NCBI GenBank assembly: GCA_905204225.1
Contig: CAJKZK010000067.1
Coordinates: 1 to 9,709 of the forward strand
From: an uncultured Bacillota bacterium
GTDB taxonomy: Bacteria; Bacillota_I; Bacilli_A; RFN20; CAG-449
Reading direction: 5' to 3'
DNA: 9,709 nt
Part shown: positions 8,105 to 9,709 of the stretch, one piece after another
Layout: each line of letters starts with the position of its first letter
Position numbering within the stretch: position 1 is the stretch's first letter
The notes under the pieces: model-generated
The model's input: only the letters and a program-made list of their open reading frames with translations
Told to the model about the DNA's origin: nothing
Database searches by the model: none
Translations under genes and position numbers: made by a program

Positions 8105-8161
8105 TTAAAATTTATAAATTATTATATTTAGTATAATTTTTATTGTTTTAGTATTATTCAT
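8105..8161 (-). CDS. Possible 18-aa leader peptide upstream of mcrB
   Basis: An 18-codon frame, ATG 8161 to TAA 8105, encodes MNNTKTIKIILNIIIYKF, a short hydrophobic peptide with a basic flavour. What makes it notable is GAAGGGG (about 8171-8177) 9 nt before the ATG, as good a ribosome site as those of the large genes. It lies between the predicted promoter and mcrB, 66 nt before the mcrB start. It could be a regulatory leader ORF, a tiny membrane peptide or a chance frame in AT-rich DNA. It matches no family I know. Confidence 0.3.
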   Translation of the reverse strand: MNNTKTIKIILNIIIYKF

Positions 8162-8210
8162 TAAATTTTACCCCTTCAATAATTAATATATTTTTATTGT
8201 TTATGATATA

Positions 8211-8238
8211 AATATAACGCTTTTAAAATCAAAGTCAA
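8211..8238 (-). promoter_or_regulatory. Promoter for the mcrBC operon
   Basis: On the - strand, TTGACT (8238-8233) is followed after 16 bp by TATATT (8216-8211). The -35 begins about 15 nt after the stop codon of the protease gene, and transcription would start near 8204, leaving a leader of about 165 nt before mcrB that contains the small ORF at 8161-8105. The -35 is close to consensus and the -10 is moderate. It would let mcrBC be expressed independently of the upstream protease gene. Confidence 0.45.
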
Positions 8239-8253
8239 TAAGAAGATTTTTCA

Positions 8254-9498
8254 TTAGCATGAATCACCCTCAATTAACTTAACTAATTCATTATTTCGTA
8301 TACAATGATTTTCTATTAAATAATTAGATGTTTTTATAATCTCTTTTATATATTTTTTAAGTTGTTTTTTTACAATTTTATAATTTTTATTAATAAATTT
8401 TGCTACTCTTTTATCAAATATTTTACTTGCATATTCAGATATTTCTTGTCTATTATATTGAGTAATTTCAGAACAATAATAATCTATTTTTTTATAACAG
8501 TTTTGATTTAATAAAAAGAATATTTTTTCATTAGCTTTTTTTAAATCATTAGAGCATCCTATTCCATGTTTTTTTAATATTAATTCTTCAGCAACAAGTC
8601 CTGCTAAAGAACATCTTATTGATTCAATTATATTATCATCTGTTTCTATTTCATCTAAGTTTCTAAATATAGTTTTTCCACCATCTTCATCAAAATAAAT
8701 TCTTTGAAATTTTTTAGTTTTACAATAATAATATAAATAAATAGCATGTCCTGCTTCATGTATTGTTATTTGTGAATCTATTTTATAATTATTTACTTTA
8801 TTAATATAACCAGTATTAATAAAATCAATTGTATTTAATATATTATTAATCGTACATTTATTTCCATATCTTAAAAAAGCATTATTAAATGTTGCTCTAA
8901 TAGTGCTAATAGAATAACCACATAAATCATTACTTAATTCTAATATTTCATCATCATTAAAATTAAGACCAACATTACATGAAAAGCTTTTTATAATTTC
9001 TTTAAAATCATTTTTATCATTTGGACTTACTCTAAATTTTCTATCAAATCTACCTTCTCTAAGAAGAGCATTTGGAAGATTACAATAATCATTAGCAGTA
9101 GCTAATGTTAAAACATTCTCATTTGATTTAAAACCATCAAGTTGTGATTGTAAAACTCTTATTAATTTATTATCTTTATCAATTAATCGATCTAATTCAT
9201 CAATAATTATAATTGCATTATTTTCTTTTCTAGCTAATTCATATTTAGAAATAACTTCATTTTCAACATTATCATTATTACCTTCAATAATAAAAATTGG
9301 ATAATTAAATGATTTAGAATATTCTCTAACAATTAATGTTTTTCCTTCTCCAGGTTCTCCAAAAAAAAGAAGACCTTTAGGAAGAAGTATTTTCTTATCA
9401 CCAAGATTATTTGAATTAAAATACCAATTTTGAATTAAAAATAATTCTTCTTTAATTTGTGAATAACCATAAATATTCTTTAAAAAATCCTTTGTCAT
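8254..9498 (-). CDS. Soluble FtsH-like AAA+ zinc metalloprotease (peptidase M41)
   Basis: A 414-aa protein with the AAA+ and M41 peptidase modules of FtsH but without its two N-terminal membrane helices and periplasmic domain; cellular FtsH is usually 600-700 aa. It should unfold and degrade proteins in the cytosol. Visible motifs are Walker A GEPGEGKT (47-54), Walker B IIIIDELD (96-103), sensor 1 TAN (134-136), the second-region REGRFDRKF with R150 and R153, the zinc site HEAGH (247-251) and a third ligand D318 in GCSNDLKKAN. A family-like VAEE lies at 302-305. The FtsH aromatic-Val-Gly pore loop is not evident; the corresponding stretch reads IIEGNNDNVENE. ATG 9498 has GGGAG 8 nt upstream (9507-9511). 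It lies 215 bp upstream of mcrB on the same strand, with an intervening promoter, so a functional link is only possible. It is not the housekeeping ftsH. All catalytic motifs are present, so an active enzyme is expected. Confidence 0.88.
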   Translation of the reverse strand: MTKDFLKNIYGYSQIKEELFLIQNWYFNSNNLGDKKILLPKGLLFFGEPGEGKTLIVREYSKSFNYPIFIIEGNNDNVENEVISKYELARKENNAIIIIDELDRLIDKDNKLIRVLQSQLDGFKSNENVLTLATANDYCNLPNALLREGRFDRKFRVSPNDKNDFKEIIKSFSCNVGLNFNDDEILELSNDLCGYSISTIRATFNNAFLRYGNKCTINNILNTIDFINTGYINKVNNYKIDSQITIHEAGHAIYLYYYCKTKKFQRIYFDEDGGKTIFRNLDEIETDDNIIESIRCSLAGLVAEELILKKHGIGCSNDLKKANEKIFFLLNQNCYKKIDYYCSEITQYNRQEISEYASKIFDKRVAKFINKNYKIVKKQLKKYIKEIIKTSNYLIENHCIRNNELVKLIEGDSC

Positions 9499-9599
9499 TT
9501 ATTTAACTCCCATTTAGCATATAAACAATAACAAAAGATATGCACTAAAAATAGAACATATATTTTTATTAAAACATTATTAATAGTCTCTAATTTATT

Positions 9600-9622
9600 A
9601 TTATAATGACAATTATTGTCAA
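9600..9622 (-). promoter_or_regulatory. Candidate promoter elements for the protease gene
   Basis: On the - strand a perfect TTGACA (9622-9617) lies inside the palindrome at 9607-9621, and a perfect TATAAT (9605-9600) lies just beyond it. The two are only 11 bp apart, too close to work as one promoter. Either TTGACA pairs with a weak TAATAA (9600-9595, 16-bp spacer), or TATAAT works with a poor -35 further upstream. Either way RNA polymerase would overlap the palindrome. The start codon is about 100 nt downstream. Confidence 0.4.
9607..9621. promoter_or_regulatory. 15-bp 7-1-7 palindrome, Fur-family-like operator
   Basis: TGACAATTATTGTCA is a perfect palindrome of two 7-nt arms around one central base. 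This is the 7-1-7 layout of operators of Fur-family metal or peroxide regulators in Bacillota (for example the Fur box TGATAATNATTATCA), from which it differs by one symmetric change per arm. It overlaps promoter-like elements upstream of a zinc protease gene. AT-rich DNA favours chance palindromes, but this one includes G/C pairs at matching positions. The regulator is not in the window. Confidence 0.45.
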
Positions 9623-9709
9623 TAAACGATTTATTGAAATTAAATTATATAAACAAAGTAATATTAGATTTGAATTTAGAACTATTTTATATTTAAAATT
9701 GTAAAATAT
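9623..9709. other. AT-rich edge without a recognised feature
   Basis: The last 87 bases are nearly all A and T. They hold no ORF with a ribosome site, no strong hairpin and no repeat that I can see. The sequence may be the upstream region of the protease gene, or may belong to a gene block beyond the window. Confidence 0.4.

Noticed and set aside
9495..9545. GTG-started 16-codon frame on the - strand whose TGA overlaps the protease ATG in an ATGA arrangement
   Set aside because: There is no ribosome site ahead of the GTG, and the peptide (VHIFCYCLYAKWELNK) has no recognisable character; the overlap is probably chance.
1..9709. Mycoplasma-type code with TGA as Trp
   Set aside because: All long genes are complete under the standard code with Trp encoded by TGG, and no gene is split by in-frame TGA.
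1..9709. CRISPR arrays, tRNA or rRNA genes, insertion sequences
   Set aside because: I saw no regularly spaced repeats, tRNA-like cloverleaf or GC-richer RNA segment, and no transposase-like protein.

Overview
This 9.7 kb window is very AT-rich. It reads with the standard genetic code: every long gene is intact, Trp is encoded by TGG, and no TGA needs to be read through. Several genes have strong AGGAGG-type Shine-Dalgarno sites. Together these suggest an AT-rich member of the Bacillota (Clostridia or Erysipelotrichia-like Bacilli), with Fusobacteria as an alternative. No housekeeping gene is present to settle this. Everything recognisable is accessory: a peptide-modification cassette on the left facing a restriction/AAA+ block on the right.

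Left half, + strand (about 96-4340). A good promoter with an overlapping 7-bp dyad drives a 35-codon gene (149-256). It encodes a strongly cationic peptide with three Cys in its C-terminal half. This looks like the precursor of a ribosomally made, post-translationally modified peptide (RiPP). A terminator-like hairpin follows. Next comes a 485-aa radical SAM enzyme (308-1765) with an N-terminal PqqD-like RiPP-recognition domain and a C-terminal SPASM domain. This is the standard design of an enzyme that binds a leader peptide and crosslinks a core. The stop of this gene overlaps the start of an 865-aa SF2 helicase (1743-4340), which carries a probable degenerate PD-(D/E)XK-like domain and a helical C-terminus. 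No transporter, leader peptidase or immunity protein is present. The coupling of a RiPP precursor and its maturase to a helicase is the most unusual feature of the window.

Right half, - strand (9498 down to 4475). The gene order in the direction of transcription is a soluble FtsH-like AAA+/M41 protease (9498-8254), a 215-bp gap with its own promoter and a possible 18-aa leader ORF, then mcrB (8038-5567) and mcrC (5557-4475). McrB carries a probable modified-base reader at its N-terminus and the GTP-type AAA+ motor. McrC is the PD-(D/E)XK nuclease. Together they form a type IV (modification-dependent) restriction system. A 15-bp palindrome of Fur-family 7-1-7 form lies upstream of the protease gene.

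The two halves converge on a 134-bp AT-rich spacer (4341-4474). The simplest reading is a defence island: a known McrBC system, a possible AAA+ protease accessory, and an uncharacterised RiPP-helicase cassette that may be a defence or conflict module. The link between the two halves is inferred from proximity only.
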